Below are positions 8,690-18,478 of a stretch of 64,000 bases of DNA, piece after piece (the first letter of the stretch is position 1; every line of letters begins with the position of its first letter). The position numbers and the translations under genes are program-made. The DNA comes from Gallionella capsiferriformans ES-2. GTDB lineage: Bacteria; Pseudomonadota; Gammaproteobacteria; Burkholderiales; Gallionellaceae. Where the stretch lies: the NCBI RefSeq assembly GCF_000145255.1, contig NC_014394.1, forward strand, positions 2,852,001 through 2,916,000, written 5' to 3'. The notes beneath the pieces are model-generated. The model had not been told where the DNA came from. It did no database searches and was given only the letters and a program-made list of their open reading frames with translations.

Positions 8690-9550
8690 ATGAAGCTCAC
8701 TGAACGCCTGTCGTTGTATATACAGCTCACCCGCCTCGACCGGCCCATCGGCATCCTGCTGCTGCTCTGGCCGACGCTATGGGGAATATGGATTGCAGGG
8801 AACGGCACACCCGCCTGGCCTATCGTGCTGATCTTCACGCTCGGCACCGTGCTGATGCGCTCGGCCGGCTGTGCGATCAACGATTATGCCGACCGCCACA
8901 TCGACCTGCACGTCGAGCGCACCCGCCATCGCCCCATTACCAGCGGACGCATTTCGCACAAGGAAGCATTGTTGCTGGCAAGCGCACTGGCGCTCATTTC
9001 GTTTACGCTGATCCTGCCGCTCAATACGCTCACCCTGCTGCTATCGATTCCTGCCGTTTTTCTGGCCGCCAGCTACCCGTTCACCAAACGCTTTTTCGTC
9101 ATTCCGCAAGCCTATCTGGGGATTGCCTTCGGCTTTGGCATCCCGATGGCTTTCGCCGCACAGCTGAACAGCATTCCGCCTGTCGCCTGGCTGCTTTTGT
9201 GTGCGAATATTTTCTGGGCGATCGCCTACGATACCGAATACGCAATGGTGGACCGTGATGACGACATTCATCTGGGGATTCACTCCTCCGCCCTGTTTTT
9301 CGGCAAATACGATGTCGCCGCCGTCATGGCGTGTTATGCCGTCACGCTCGGCTTGCTGTCCTTAGCAGGTCAAATGGCGCAACTGGGTCTGCCGTATTAC
9401 GCGGGATTGGCTATTGCTGCGGGAATCTCGCTGCACCACTATCGCCTCATCAAAAACCGCCAGCGTGATGACTGTTTCAAGGCCTTTTTGCACAACAACT
9501 GGTTTGGCGCGGCGGTCTTCGCCGGCATTGTTCTGGATTATCTGGCATGA
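8690..9550 (+). CDS. ubiA: 4-hydroxybenzoate polyprenyltransferase
   Basis: Integral membrane prenyltransferase that attaches the polyprenyl chain to 4-hydroxybenzoate in ubiquinone synthesis. The 286-residue protein has eight or nine hydrophobic helices and both Asp-rich Mg-prenyl-diphosphate motifs: NDYADRHID near residue 64 and [13 protein letters not shown] near residue 185. The ATG at 8690 matches the family start [21 protein letters not shown]; the frame opens at 8552 inside ubiC but that extension is not homologous. It overlaps the next gene by four bases (ATGA). Confidence 0.95.
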   Translation: MKLTERLSLYIQLTRLDRPIGILLLLWPTLWGIWIAGNGTPAWPIVLIFTLGTVLMRSAGCAINDYADRHIDLHVERTRHRPITSGRISHKEALLLASALALISFTLILPLNTLTLLLSIPAVFLAASYPFTKRFFVIPQAYLGIAFGFGIPMAFAAQLNSIPPVAWLLLCANIFWAIAYDTEYAMVDRDDDIHLGIHSSALFFGKYDVAAVMACYAVTLGLLSLAGQMAQLGLPYYAGLAIAAGISLHHYRLIKNRQRDDCFKAFLHNNWFGAAVFAGIVLDYLA

Positions 9551-10176
9551 CGTCTGACTACCGTTGCAATCCGTTGTTGCGGCTGAGCTACAGCCTGATC
9601 GCACCCGTCTATGATTTAGTCATAGAACGTCCAATGCGCGCCGCGCGTAAACGTTCGCTGGCCGCTTTGCCGGCTGGCGCGTCTCGTCATGTGTTGGTGA
9701 GTGGCATCGGCACGGGACTTGATCTGCCGCATCTGCCGACGCAGCATCATTACACTGCACTGGATTTTAATGCGGCGATGCTCGCCCGCGCCCGGCCTCG
9801 CGGAGAGAAATTAGATGTGGAGTTCGTGCTGGGCGACAGTATGGCCCTGCCGTTTGCGGGCAATCATTTCGACCATGTCGTGCTGCACCTGATTACCGCC
9901 GTGGTACCTGATCCTGCAAGCTGCCTGTCCGAAGCCGCCCGCGTGCTAAAGCCCGGCGGGACGATCATCCTGTTCGACAAGTTCCTGCGCGCCGGCAAAG
10001 CGGCCCCGTTGCGCCGCTTGCTTACACCCTTGTCCGGACGCATCGCCACAAGAATGGATGTGGTTTTCGAGAAGGTATTGCTGGCCGTACCGGAGTTAGA
10101 AATTATCAGCGATGAACCGATGATGGCCCGCGGCTGGTTCAGAGGGATCATCCTGACCAAAAAAGGCCTGCTTTAA
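9547..10176 (+). CDS. Class I SAM-dependent methyltransferase (UbiE/PmtA-like)
   Basis: A 209-residue methyltransferase with motif [17 protein letters not shown] (residues 49-64), an acidic loop [12 protein letters not shown], motif [20 protein letters not shown] and the post-motif [15 protein letters not shown]. Relatives include phosphatidylethanolamine N-methyltransferase and UbiE-type enzymes, so the substrate may be a lipid or quinone; this is not settled. It is translationally coupled to ubiA, which favours a membrane-lipid or quinone link. It ends 4 bp from the convergent bestrophin gene. Confidence 0.8.
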   Translation: MTSDYRCNPLLRLSYSLIAPVYDLVIERPMRAARKRSLAALPAGASRHVLVSGIGTGLDLPHLPTQHHYTALDFNAAMLARARPRGEKLDVEFVLGDSMALPFAGNHFDHVVLHLITAVVPDPASCLSEAARVLKPGGTIILFDKFLRAGKAAPLRRLLTPLSGRIATRMDVVFEKVLLAVPELEIISDEPMMARGWFRGIILTKKGLL

Positions 10177-10180
10177 ACCA

Positions 10181-11122
10181 CTACATCAGACAATAATTCA
10201 CCGGCAATAGAGGCTTCAAATCGTGTTTGTCTCCTATTGCATCGCGCAAGTTGATTTCAATTCCGCGACAAATGGCATCGAGTGCCAGGTCATTCGGAGA
10301 ATGGCCGAACGGCTCTTCGATTTCATCGCCCAGCGCATCCAATCCAAAAAAAGTATAGGCAACAATACCGACCACAAAGGGCGTCATGAAACCGATCGTA
10401 TCGACCAAGCCAAACGGCAGCAGGAAGCAATATAAATAAGCAGTCCGGTGCAACATCAGGGTATAAGAAAAAGGGATCGGCGTGCTCTTAATCCGCTCAC
10501 ACGCCGCTGCAGCCGCAGTAATTGACGACATACTCATATCGATTGCGGCGGCCAGACACCCATCGAGTCGCTTCTCATCCATGCACAGCCGCAAATCGCG
10601 CCCCATTTGATGCATCAGATAATCGGGGATATTCGAAACCGTGCTGATTTTCTGCCACTCCTGAGGCACCAGCAAAGGCTTGAGTTCACTGACGGCATCG
10701 GTGTCGCGCAGCAAATGACGCAGCGCGTGGGAAAACGCAATGGTGCGAACAATCATCCTGACGCGCACATCGCCCAATCCAGCTTCAGGCGTGAGCGGCC
10801 CGGCATGCTCAACCAGCGTCAGGCACTGGCGTGCAAAATTGCGATTCTGCAAAACAATTTCGCCCCACAGCTTGCGCCCTTCACAGTAGCGATCATAGGC
10901 TGCCGTATTGCGAAAGCCGAGAAAAATAGCCAAAGGTAGACCGATCAGCGTAAACGGAATCGCGGTCAGCGTGATCTTGTGGTTGTAAATATCACCATGC
11001 GTCCAGGTGACCAGCGTGGCAAGCGCAATATTAACCAGCAATACGCCGGTGATTTGCGACAGCACAGAACCGCGAAAAATGAAAAACAACCGGAACCCGG
11101 ACGGTCTGCTGCGTAGGATCAT
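10181..11122 (-). CDS. Bestrophin family membrane protein (YneE-like)
   Basis: A 313-residue member of the bestrophin/RFP-TM family, whose bacterial members form pentameric ion channels. Family signatures are the N-terminal FRGSVLSQI, PFTLIGLPLAIFLGFRNTAAYDRYCEGRKLWGEIV near residues 55-90 and the C-terminal TPFVVGIVAYTFFGLDALGDEIEEPFG. Two hydrophobic hairpins surround the cytosolic helices. The ion carried is unknown; some bacterial members conduct Na+ and eukaryotic ones Cl- or bicarbonate. The gene is alone on the minus strand. Confidence 0.85.
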   Translation of the reverse strand: MILRSRPSGFRLFFIFRGSVLSQITGVLLVNIALATLVTWTHGDIYNHKITLTAIPFTLIGLPLAIFLGFRNTAAYDRYCEGRKLWGEIVLQNRNFARQCLTLVEHAGPLTPEAGLGDVRVRMIVRTIAFSHALRHLLRDTDAVSELKPLLVPQEWQKISTVSNIPDYLMHQMGRDLRLCMDEKRLDGCLAAAIDMSMSSITAAAAACERIKSTPIPFSYTLMLHRTAYLYCFLLPFGLVDTIGFMTPFVVGIVAYTFFGLDALGDEIEEPFGHSPNDLALDAICRGIEINLRDAIGDKHDLKPLLPVNYCLM

Positions 11123-11277
11123 AGATAGCCTGTTGTTTGGTTCGTCAAAACAGTGATTTGATAAGTCACCCTGACGATGTGCGACATCTTACCCTCATTT
11201 GCTTATGAGACCGGTGCAACCTTCCCTCAGGGGCGCTGCGCTGGAAGTGGAAGGTTCAATATGAATCGAACGTTTGC
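11123..11277. other. Spacer between the bestrophin gene and hemF with short inverted repeats
   Basis: No gene is seen here. It holds a perfect GATGT-GCG-ACATC repeat (11176-11188) and a nested AACCTTCC (11218-11225) to GGAAGGTT (11249-11256) inverted repeat. A small frame crossing this spacer into hemF has no recognisable protein features. Confidence 0.4.
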
Positions 11278-11302
11278 ATAAATAAAGCCCGCTTTCGCGG
11301 GC
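11278..11302 (-). terminator. Rho-independent terminator of the hemF transcript
   Basis: On the minus strand GCCCGC-GAAA-GCGGGC (stem 11287-11302) is followed by TTTATTTAT. It lies 45 bp after the hemF stop, and closes the purH-purD-tsaC-hemF group. Confidence 0.8.
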
Positions 11303-11346
11303 AAAGGATACGCCGGGATTGTGAGACGCACCCCCGCAGCGCGGGC

Positions 11347-12267
11347 TTACACCCAGTCTTTGGGTTTCAGGAACGTATCGTAGAGTGCAGCCTCGGGTGT
11401 GCCGGCTTCCGGATGCCAGTCGTAGCGCCATTTCACCAGCGGCGGCATGGACAGCAGGATGGATTCGGTGCGCCCGTTGGACTGTAAACCGAAGATGGTC
11501 CCACGGTCGATAACCAGGTTGAATTCCACGTAGCGCCCGCGACGATACAGCTGAAAATCGCGTTCGCGCTCGCCGTAGGGTGTGTTCATGCGCTTTTCCA
11601 GCAGCGGAACATAGGCTGACAAAAAGTGATCACCCACGCTTTGCTGGATGGCAAATGCAGTGTCAAAATCCGGCACGGAAAGATCGTCGAAGAAAATGCC
11701 GCCAATACCGCGCGGTTCGTTGCGATGCTTCAAGAAGAAGTATTCATCGCACCATTTCTTGTATTTTGGGTGCAGATCGTCACCAAAGGGCGCGAGGGAA
11801 TTTTTGCAGATCTGATGAAAATGCACCGCGTCTTCTTCGAAGCCGTAATAGGGCGTCAGATCCATGCCGCCGCCGAACCAGAACACAGCTTCCCCGTCGG
11901 GTTTGTGCGCCATAAACATGCGCACATTGGCATGGGTAGTCGGTGCATACGGGTTGCGCGGGTGCATCACCAACGACACGCCCATCGCCTCCCAGCTGCA
12001 TCCGGCCAGTTCGGGCCGATGTGCGGTGGCCGAGGCAGGCATTTTGTCGCCCTGCACATGCGAGAACGCCACGCCGCCGCGCTCAAACACATTACCCTCT
12101 TCGAGTATGCAGCTGATGCCGCCACCTGCGCCGATTCCAACACCCCCGGCTTCGCGCTGCCACTTGTCGCGAATGAATTTTTTGCCATCCACCTGCTCCA
12201 GGCGGGTCACGATCAGGTCTTGTAACTCCAGCAAATATTCTTTTACGGCTGCGCTGTTAACACTCAT
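11347..12267 (-). CDS. hemF: Oxygen-dependent coproporphyrinogen III oxidase
   Basis: Cytosolic enzyme of haem synthesis that decarboxylates coproporphyrinogen III to protoporphyrinogen IX using O2. The 306-residue protein carries [14 protein letters not shown], the conserved [28 protein letters not shown] and [13 protein letters not shown], and the late [24 protein letters not shown] precedes the ATG. Presence of the O2-dependent form indicates that the organism meets oxygen. It is the last gene downstream of tsaC (53-bp gap). Confidence 0.97.
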   Translation of the reverse strand: MSVNSAAVKEYLLELQDLIVTRLEQVDGKKFIRDKWQREAGGVGIGAGGGISCILEEGNVFERGGVAFSHVQGDKMPASATAHRPELAGCSWEAMGVSLVMHPRNPYAPTTHANVRMFMAHKPDGEAVFWFGGGMDLTPYYGFEEDAVHFHQICKNSLAPFGDDLHPKYKKWCDEYFFLKHRNEPRGIGGIFFDDLSVPDFDTAFAIQQSVGDHFLSAYVPLLEKRMNTPYGERERDFQLYRRGRYVEFNLVIDRGTIFGLQSNGRTESILLSMPPLVKWRYDWHPEAGTPEAALYDTFLKPKDWV

Positions 12268-12320
12268 ATTTTCTCCTGTGGGGTATCGCTACCCCCTGAT
12301 TATTGATCGCCACACAAAAA

Positions 12321-12875
12321 TTAACGGATGGTACGACCATCTGCCCATGCGAGTATTCTTGAAGGTATTTTCCGCTTGCCCACACAGCCTGGCAACACCC
12401 ACACCTGCTTACCGAACAAGCTCTGGCATTGCGCATAGGTTTTTGCCGGGCGCATGCCGCTTAGATTGGCGCTGGTCGATACCAGCGCACTTTTTACACC
12501 CCGGCAAAGCTGCCGCGCCAACGGATGCGCGGTCAGGCGCACCGCCAGCGTGTCGTGCGAACCGCAGAGCCATCTGGGTGCGGTCTTTTTCACCGGCATC
12601 AGATAGGTGATCGCCTTCGCACCGTCCGCTTTCAGTCTTGCCTGCCCGCTCTCGTTCAAAGGCTGCAGATAGCGCGCCAGCTGACGGTAGTCTGATGCGA
12701 TCAGGATCAGCCCCTTAGCTTGCGGGCGCTGCTTGAGTCTCAACAATTTCCGCACCGCAGAGCGGTTAAGCGGATCGCAACCCAGTCCGTAGCAGGACTC
12801 AGTCGGATAGGCGATCAGCCCGCCGCTTTTTAAATAGGCGGCAATTGAACGAAACGATGCGGGATAGCGCGTCAC
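12321..12875 (-). CDS. tsaC: Threonylcarbamoyl-AMP synthase (YrdC/Sua5 domain)
   Basis: Makes threonylcarbamoyl-AMP from Thr, bicarbonate and ATP, the first step of the t6A37 modification of ANN-decoding tRNAs. The 184-residue, single-domain length is that of TsaC rather than the longer Sua5. Motifs are GGLIAYPTESCYGLGCDP, the KQRPQAKGLILI ATP-site segment and STSANLSGMRP near residue 135. Its start overlaps the purD stop by four bases, so they are translationally coupled. Confidence 0.93.
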   Translation of the reverse strand: MTRYPASFRSIAAYLKSGGLIAYPTESCYGLGCDPLNRSAVRKLLRLKQRPQAKGLILIASDYRQLARYLQPLNESGQARLKADGAKAITYLMPVKKTAPRWLCGSHDTLAVRLTAHPLARQLCRGVKSALVSTSANLSGMRPAKTYAQCQSLFGKQVWVLPGCVGKRKIPSRILAWADGRTIR

Positions 12876-14149
12876 TTGGCCGTCTTGATCGCCCGAAAAC
12901 CGATGTCGCGACGCATCTGGCAGCCGTCGAACGAAATACCGTCCGCCATCTGATAAGCACGGCGCTGTGCCATGCGCACGCTGTCACCCAGCGCAGTCAC
13001 GCAAAGCACGCGTCCGCCGCTGGTGACCACCTTGCCGTCCACCAGTTTGGTTCCCGCATGAAACACATGCGCATCTTCATCAGCTCTGGCCGGCAGGCCG
13101 GAAATCACGTCGCCCACCCGCGGGGTTTCCGGATAATTGGCCGCGGCCATCACCACACCCAGAGCAACGCGCCGATCCCATTCCACCTCAACCGTATCCA
13201 GCGTGCCATTTACTCCGTGTTCAAACATCGACAACAGGTCGGTCTTCAGACGCAACATAATAGGCTGCGTCTCAGGATCACCCAAGCGACAGTTGAACTC
13301 AAGCACCTTGATGCGGCCATCGGGCGAAATCATCAGTCCGGCATATAAAAATCCGGTGTAAGTATGGCCTTCCTTCTCCATCCCCTGCACCGCAGGCTGG
13401 ATCACTTCGCGCAAGGCGCGTGCATACACCTCAGGGGTGACCACGGGCGCGGGCGAATAGGCGCCCATACCGCCGGTATTAGGCCCATGATCTGCGTCCA
13501 TCAGGCGTTTGTGATCCTGACTGGTTGCCAGCGGCAGGATGTTTTTGCCGTCCACCATCACGATGAAACTGGCTTCCTCGCCTGCCAGGAATTCTTCGAT
13601 CACCACGCGTGCACCGGCATCCCCCAGTTTGTTGTCCGAGAGCATCATGTCTACTGCCTGATGTGCCTCATCGAGCGACAACGCGACCACTACGCCCTTG
13701 CCGGCAGCCAGACCATCGGCCTTGATGACAATAGGCGCGCCATGCTTATCGACGTAAGCATGAGCGGCAGCAACATCGCTAAAAGTCTCGTAAAACGCGG
13801 TCGGAATGTTGTGCCGCACCATGAAGGCTTTGGCAAAATCCTTGGAGGATTCGAGCTGGGCAGCGGCTTTGGTCGGGCCGAAAATCTTCAGACCCGCACG
13901 GCGGAACGCATCGACCACGCCTTTGGATAAAGGCGCTTCAGGCCCCACCACCGTCAGATAGATATTCTCGCGCAGCGCAAATTCGAGCAACGCGTCCACC
14001 TCGCTGATCGCAACATTTTCAATGCCGTTTTCCAGCGCTGTACCGGCATTGCCGGGTGCGACAAACACCTTCTGCACCTTGGGCGCTTGCGCCAGACGCC
14101 ACGCCATTGCGTGCTCACGACCACCGGAACCGATCACTAAAATTTTCAT
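12872..14149 (-). CDS. purD: Phosphoribosylamine--glycine ligase (GAR synthetase)
   Basis: ATP-grasp ligase of purine synthesis joining phosphoribosylamine and glycine. The 425-residue protein begins MKILVIGSGGREHAMAWRL and shows VVGPEAPLSKG, the ATP-grasp segment IVIKADGLAAGKGVVVA, and DHGPNTGGMGAYSPAP near residue 220. Length and motifs are normal. A weak AAGAGAG ribosome site precedes the ATG. It lies 102 bp downstream of purH and is coupled to tsaC. Confidence 0.97.
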   Translation of the reverse strand: MKILVIGSGGREHAMAWRLAQAPKVQKVFVAPGNAGTALENGIENVAISEVDALLEFALRENIYLTVVGPEAPLSKGVVDAFRRAGLKIFGPTKAAAQLESSKDFAKAFMVRHNIPTAFYETFSDVAAAHAYVDKHGAPIVIKADGLAAGKGVVVALSLDEAHQAVDMMLSDNKLGDAGARVVIEEFLAGEEASFIVMVDGKNILPLATSQDHKRLMDADHGPNTGGMGAYSPAPVVTPEVYARALREVIQPAVQGMEKEGHTYTGFLYAGLMISPDGRIKVLEFNCRLGDPETQPIMLRLKTDLLSMFEHGVNGTLDTVEVEWDRRVALGVVMAAANYPETPRVGDVISGLPARADEDAHVFHAGTKLVDGKVVTSGGRVLCVTALGDSVRMAQRRAYQMADGISFDGCQMRRDIGFRAIKTAK

Positions 14150-14251
14150 ATTGACGCTCTCTTAAAAAAAAGGGAAAGCAGGAAAGACAGCAGGGGAAAG
14201 TCGCAAAGTCTGCTGTGTCCATCCCCCTAAACCATACTCCCGTCCCAATGT

Positions 14252-15817
14252 TTAATGTCTGAAATGACGGTATCCGGTATAAACCATCGCGATACCGTGC
14301 TCGTCCGCCGCTGCGATGACTTCCGCGTCGCGCATGGAACCGCCCGGTTGAATCACGGCCTTGGCACCGGCTTCGGCCAGTACATCCAAACCGTCGCGGA
14401 ACGGGAAGAACGCATCGGAGGCGATCACTGAACCGATCAGGCTAAGCCCTGCATTCTGCGCCTTGATCGCAGCAATCCGGGTCGAATCCACGCGGCTCAT
14501 TTGGCCCGCGCCCACCCCTAAAGTCTGACCGCCACGACAGAATACGATCGCGTTGGACTTCACATACTTTGCGACGCGCCAGGCAAACAGCAGATCCTGC
14601 AACTGTTCGGCACTTGGCTGCGCTTTAGTGACCACTTTGAATTGCGATGCCTGCACATTCAGAATGTCCGGCGTCTGCACCAGCAGTCCACCGCCGACGC
14701 GCTTCATATCGTACTGGTTATGGGCATTCGACAGCGGCACGATCAGCACGCGCACATTTTGCTTGGCAGCGGTAATCGCCAGCGCCGCATCCGTCACGCT
14801 CGGTGCAATAATCAATTCGACAAACTGGTTGTCGGTGATCTGTTTAGCGGTCTGCTCGTCCAACTCGCGGTTAAAGGCGATGATGCCGCCAAACGCAGAC
14901 GTGGTATCGGTCGCATAAGCCAGTTTGTATGCGTTGAGCGGGGTGTCTGCAATCGCCACACCGCAGGGATTAGCATGTTTGACAATCACACAGGCGCACT
15001 GATCAAACGTCTTCACCAGCTCCCACGTTGCATCCGCATCGCCGATATTGTTATAGGAAAGCTCCTTGCCCTGCACCTGGGTATAGTTGGCAATCGAACC
15101 TGCGACCGGATTCAGTTCGCGGTAAAAAGCGGCGTTCTGGTGCGGGTTCTCACCGTAACGCATGTCCTGCACCTTGGCGAAATTGAAATTGATCTGCTCC
15201 GGAAATTCAGTTTTTGTGCCGTCGCTACCGATCGTGGTCAGGTAATTGCTGATCGCAGAATCATAGGCGGCCGTATGCGAAAATGCCTTTTTCATCAGAT
15301 CAAAGCGCGTCGCGTCCGATACGGCACCGTCATTGGTCTGCATTTCTGCCAGCACCGAGGTGTAATCCGACGGGTCGGTGACGATAGCAACGTGGCCGTG
15401 ATTCTTTGCTGCGGCACGCACCATGGTCGGACCGCCGATATCGATATTTTCAACGGCATCTTCCAGCGAACAATCCGGTTTTGCGATGGTGGCCGCGAAC
15501 GGGTACAGATTCACCACGACGAGGTCTATCGTTGGAATGTTGTGAGCGGCCAATGTTGCGACGTGTTCGGGCAGATCGCGGCGCGCCAGAATGCCTGCGT
15601 GAACCTTAGGTTGCAGCGTCTTGACGCGACCGTCCAACATTTCCGGAAAACCCGTGTAATCGGCCACTTCGGTGACAGGAATGCCGTTGTCTGCGAACAG
15701 CTTGGCTGTGCCGCCGGTCGAGAGAATTTTAACGCCGAGGTCGTTTAAACCTCGTGCGAATTCGAGTACGCCGGATTTATCGGATACGCTGATGAGTGCC
15801 TGTTTAATTGTTGCCAT
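14252..15817 (-). CDS. purH: Bifunctional AICAR transformylase / IMP cyclohydrolase
   Basis: Catalyses the last two steps of IMP synthesis. The 521-residue protein has the N-terminal cyclohydrolase (MGS-like) domain, with [18 protein letters not shown] and [15 protein letters not shown], and the C-terminal transformylase with [26 protein letters not shown] and the closing [11 protein letters not shown] and [12 protein letters not shown]. The start [11 protein letters not shown] at 15817 matches the family; the frame runs on to 15883 without homology. It opens the purH-purD-tsaC-hemF group. Confidence 0.97.
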   Translation of the reverse strand: MATIKQALISVSDKSGVLEFARGLNDLGVKILSTGGTAKLFADNGIPVTEVADYTGFPEMLDGRVKTLQPKVHAGILARRDLPEHVATLAAHNIPTIDLVVVNLYPFAATIAKPDCSLEDAVENIDIGGPTMVRAAAKNHGHVAIVTDPSDYTSVLAEMQTNDGAVSDATRFDLMKKAFSHTAAYDSAISNYLTTIGSDGTKTEFPEQINFNFAKVQDMRYGENPHQNAAFYRELNPVAGSIANYTQVQGKELSYNNIGDADATWELVKTFDQCACVIVKHANPCGVAIADTPLNAYKLAYATDTTSAFGGIIAFNRELDEQTAKQITDNQFVELIIAPSVTDAALAITAAKQNVRVLIVPLSNAHNQYDMKRVGGGLLVQTPDILNVQASQFKVVTKAQPSAEQLQDLLFAWRVAKYVKSNAIVFCRGGQTLGVGAGQMSRVDSTRIAAIKAQNAGLSLIGSVIASDAFFPFRDGLDVLAEAGAKAVIQPGGSMRDAEVIAAADEHGIAMVYTGYRHFRH

Positions 15818-15946
15818 GATAGTTCCAGTTAATATAAATTTGGTAAATCGTGAGTGGTGCATCCTCAACCCTGAATCCTTCACTCAGCAACAGCAGCCTT
15901 GGCTGCGTCGTTGCGTGGGAATGCCCCTGCGGCATGAATTCAGCTT
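15818..15946. other. Spacer between fis and purH
   Basis: No gene is seen. On the minus strand GCAGCC-AA-GGCTGC (about 15891-15904) can form a short hairpin after fis, without a real T tract. The word AGGATTCAGGGTTGAGGAT (complement of 15861-15880) resembles words in other spacers of this window. Confidence 0.35.
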
Positions 15947-16192
15947 TTATTCTATGCCGTGCAGCAGCATTTTCTTGCGCAGGGTATTGCGATTGATCCC
16001 CAGCATGGCCGATGCACGCGACTGATTGCCGCCGACCTGCGCCAGCACCATCTCGACCAGCGGTTTTTCGACACAATTCATCACCATGTCGTAAACATCG
16101 CAACCGGGTTCTTCCCCGTCGAGATCGCTGAAGTATTCGCTCAGAGCCTGCCGCACATAGCGCGCCATCTCGTTTTCATTAATCGCGCTCAT
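15947..16192 (-). CDS. fis: Fis family DNA-binding protein
   Basis: An 81-residue nucleoid-associated protein of the Fis family, which bends DNA and affects rRNA transcription, recombination and supercoiling. The C-terminal helix-turn-helix GGNQSRASAMLGINRNTLRKKM (residues 54-75) is typical and the Gly-Gly turn is intact; the N terminus is acidic. The ATG overlaps the dusB stop (ATGA). The dusB-fis order is conserved across beta- and gammaproteobacteria. Confidence 0.95.
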   Translation of the reverse strand: MSAINENEMARYVRQALSEYFSDLDGEEPGCDVYDMVMNCVEKPLVEMVLAQVGGNQSRASAMLGINRNTLRKKMLLHGIE

Positions 16193-17211
16193 GCCGCTAA
16201 CCCTTCCAGACTCACATTATCCAGATAGCGCAACTGCAATCCGCGCGCCGCCTGCTCCGCAAAAAATTCGTCCACTGCCGCATGCTGTTCGGCAACACTT
16301 TCCAACTGATTCATCTGATGGCGAAAGTGCGCCGATCCAGCCAACCCCTTCGTGTACCACGAGATATGCTTGCGCGCGATACGCAACCCGGTATGCTCGC
16401 CATAAAAATCATATAATTCAACCACATGCGCCAGCAAAACGCGATGGATTTCCGACACCTCAGGCGAAGGCATATGCTCGCCAGTCTGTAAAAAATGTTC
16501 GATTTCGCGGAACAACCAGGGACGCCCCTGCGCCGCACGGCCGATCATTACCGCATCAGCCCCCGAATATTGCAACACATAACGCGCCTTTTCAGGCGTG
16601 GTGATATCACCGTTGGCGATGATAGGAATAGTTACACTCGCCTTCACCGCGCGTATCGTGTCGTACTCGGCATCCCCGGTATAGGCACAGGCACGGGTGC
16701 GCCCGTGTATTGCTAACGCCTGTATCCCGGACGCTTCGGCGATTTGTGCGATGCGCACGGCGTTACGGTTATGCGTGTCCCAGCCAGTGCGAATTTTCAG
16801 CGTCACCGGCGCATTGACCGCACCGACAACCGCTTCGAGCAATTTCGCGACCAGCGGCTCATTTTGCAGCAGCGCCGATCCTGCCATCACGTTGCAGATT
16901 TTTTTAGCCGGGCAACCCATGTTGATATCGATGATTTGCGCACCGTGATCCACGTTGTATTTCGCGGCTTCCGCGAGCATTTTCGGATCCGCGCCGACGA
17001 TCTGCACCGAGATCGGATCGACCTCACCCTCATGATTGGCGCGGCGTTTCGTCTTCTCAGAGCCGTACAGCAGGGAGTTTGACGCGACCATCTCGCTCAC
17101 GGCCATGCCCGCCCCCATGCGTTTACACAGCATGCGAAACGGCCTGTCAGTGACCCCGGCCATAGGGGCAACGATGAGGTTGTTTTTGAGTTCGTAAGGA
17201 CCGATGCGCAT
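16189..17211 (-). CDS. dusB: tRNA-dihydrouridine synthase B
   Basis: FMN enzyme that reduces uridine to dihydrouridine in the tRNA D-loop (U17 in E. coli DusB). The 340-residue protein shows LIVAPMAGVTDRPFR, the catalytic-loop MGCPAKKICNVMAGSALL with its Cys near residue 100, HGRTRACAYTGDAEY and ADAVMIGRAAQGRPWLF. The start MRIGPYELKNN at 17211 fits the family; an earlier in-frame start exists at 17256. It is cotranscribed with fis. Confidence 0.95.
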   Translation of the reverse strand: MRIGPYELKNNLIVAPMAGVTDRPFRMLCKRMGAGMAVSEMVASNSLLYGSEKTKRRANHEGEVDPISVQIVGADPKMLAEAAKYNVDHGAQIIDINMGCPAKKICNVMAGSALLQNEPLVAKLLEAVVGAVNAPVTLKIRTGWDTHNRNAVRIAQIAEASGIQALAIHGRTRACAYTGDAEYDTIRAVKASVTIPIIANGDITTPEKARYVLQYSGADAVMIGRAAQGRPWLFREIEHFLQTGEHMPSPEVSEIHRVLLAHVVELYDFYGEHTGLRIARKHISWYTKGLAGSAHFRHQMNQLESVAEQHAAVDEFFAEQAARGLQLRYLDNVSLEGLAA

Positions 17212-17236
17212 TGATATTTTTCCAAGTGGGTTGCGG

Positions 17237-17265
17237 ATTATAAAGCAAGCGGACAAGCATGGAAA
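17237..17265 (-). promoter_or_regulatory. Candidate sigma-70 promoter of dusB-fis
   Basis: On the minus strand TTTCCA (17260-17265) and a perfect TATAAT (17237-17242) are 17 bp apart, about 25 bp before the dusB ATG. The spacer is shared with the divergent ubiH-like gene, for which CGGACA (17250-17255), 17 bp, TATGAT (17273-17278) is a weaker opposing candidate. Confidence 0.55.
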
Positions 17266-17286
17266 ATATCGCTATGATTCGAACCT

Positions 17287-18465
17287 ATGAAAACCTCGAA
17301 AAAATACGATGTGGTAATCGTCGGCGGAGGATTGGTGGGCGCCAGTCTGGCGGCTGCATTGAAGGACAGCGGCCTTACGCTGGCACTGGTCGAAGCTGGC
17401 ATGCCGCCCGATACGACGACGGCAACCGACGACTGGGACAGTCGGATTTACGCGATCAGCCCCGGCAGCCGCACTTTCCTCGAACAATCAGGCGTCTGGC
17501 CACTACTCAATCGCGCGCGCATCGCACCTGTTGAAGCAATGCGCGTATTCGGTGATATCGACTCAAAACTGGAATTTTCCGCCTATCAGATGGGCGTCAC
17601 GGAACTTGCCTGCATACTGGAAAATCGCCACCTGCAACACGCGCTATGGCAGGTTTTGCAGACGCAGGACCATCTGGATTTTATTCACCCGGCCCGCTGC
17701 GCCGCACTCACCTTCGCACAAGATGCCGCCGAACTTACCCTTGAAGACGGCTCAACCTTAAGTGCGGGCCTTGTCGTCGGTGCTGACGGACGCAATTCCT
17801 GGGTGCGAAATCAGGCAGGCATCAGTGCCGCCCCCGTCGATTATCAGCACCACGGCGTGGTTGCCAATTTCAACTGCGAATTGTCGCACCGTGGCATTGC
17901 CCACCAATGGTTTGCGCCGGACGGCATCTTGGCCTTGCTGCCGCTGCCGGGCAATCGGGTCTCAATGGTATGGTCGGTGACACCCGATAAATCCTCTGAC
18001 TTAATGGCGCTCACCAATGACGCGCTCTGCGAACACGTCGAGATAGCCTCTCAACACACCTTGGGCAAGCTAACTATTGTCACAGCGGCCGCCGCGTTTC
18101 CGCTTAGACTGCTGACGCTGCCGCATATCAGCGCGCCGCGCGTGGCGCTGATAGGGGACGCCGCCCACAATATGCATCCGCTGGCAGGACAAGGCGTCAA
18201 TACCGGTTTTCGCGATGCGCGCCAGCTGGCAGAACTCTTAATCAATCGCGGCGGCTGTGCCGACTGCGGCGATGCGCAACTGCTGCGCCGCTACGATCGC
18301 AAACGACGCGAAGACATCGCAACCATGCAGGGCACCACTTATGCGCTTAAAAACCTGTTTTGCAACGACGACCCGCTATTGCGCAGCTTACGCAATGCGG
18401 GTTTAAATGCCACGAATCATCTCGTTCCTCTGAAAAAAGCCCTGATGCGACACGCATTTAACTAA
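17287..18465 (+). CDS. UbiH/UbiF/COQ6 family FAD-dependent ubiquinone hydroxylase
   Basis: A 392-residue flavin monooxygenase of the family that hydroxylates the ubiquinone ring. Visible are the N-terminal FAD motif VVIVGGGLVGASLAAAL, the ARIA-like R-I-Y-A-I-S segment near residue 55, the DG motif GADGRNSWVR near residue 165 and the GD motif VALIGDAAHNMHPLAGQGVNTG near residue 285. Which ring position is modified (UbiH, UbiF, UbiI, UbiL or UbiM) cannot be told here. A dsbC-like gene follows, a common betaproteobacterial order. Confidence 0.88.
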   Translation: MKTSKKYDVVIVGGGLVGASLAAALKDSGLTLALVEAGMPPDTTTATDDWDSRIYAISPGSRTFLEQSGVWPLLNRARIAPVEAMRVFGDIDSKLEFSAYQMGVTELACILENRHLQHALWQVLQTQDHLDFIHPARCAALTFAQDAAELTLEDGSTLSAGLVVGADGRNSWVRNQAGISAAPVDYQHHGVVANFNCELSHRGIAHQWFAPDGILALLPLPGNRVSMVWSVTPDKSSDLMALTNDALCEHVEIASQHTLGKLTIVTAAAAFPLRLLTLPHISAPRVALIGDAAHNMHPLAGQGVNTGFRDARQLAELLINRGGCADCGDAQLLRRYDRKRREDIATMQGTTYALKNLFCNDDPLLRSLRNAGLNATNHLVPLKKALMRHAFN

Positions 18466-18478
18466 CAAATTGAATAAT

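Noticed and set aside
11195..11431. 78-codon minus-strand frame between the bestrophin gene and hemF
   Set aside because: It overlaps the hemF 3' end in another frame and spans the hemF terminator; the translation has no recognisable feature.
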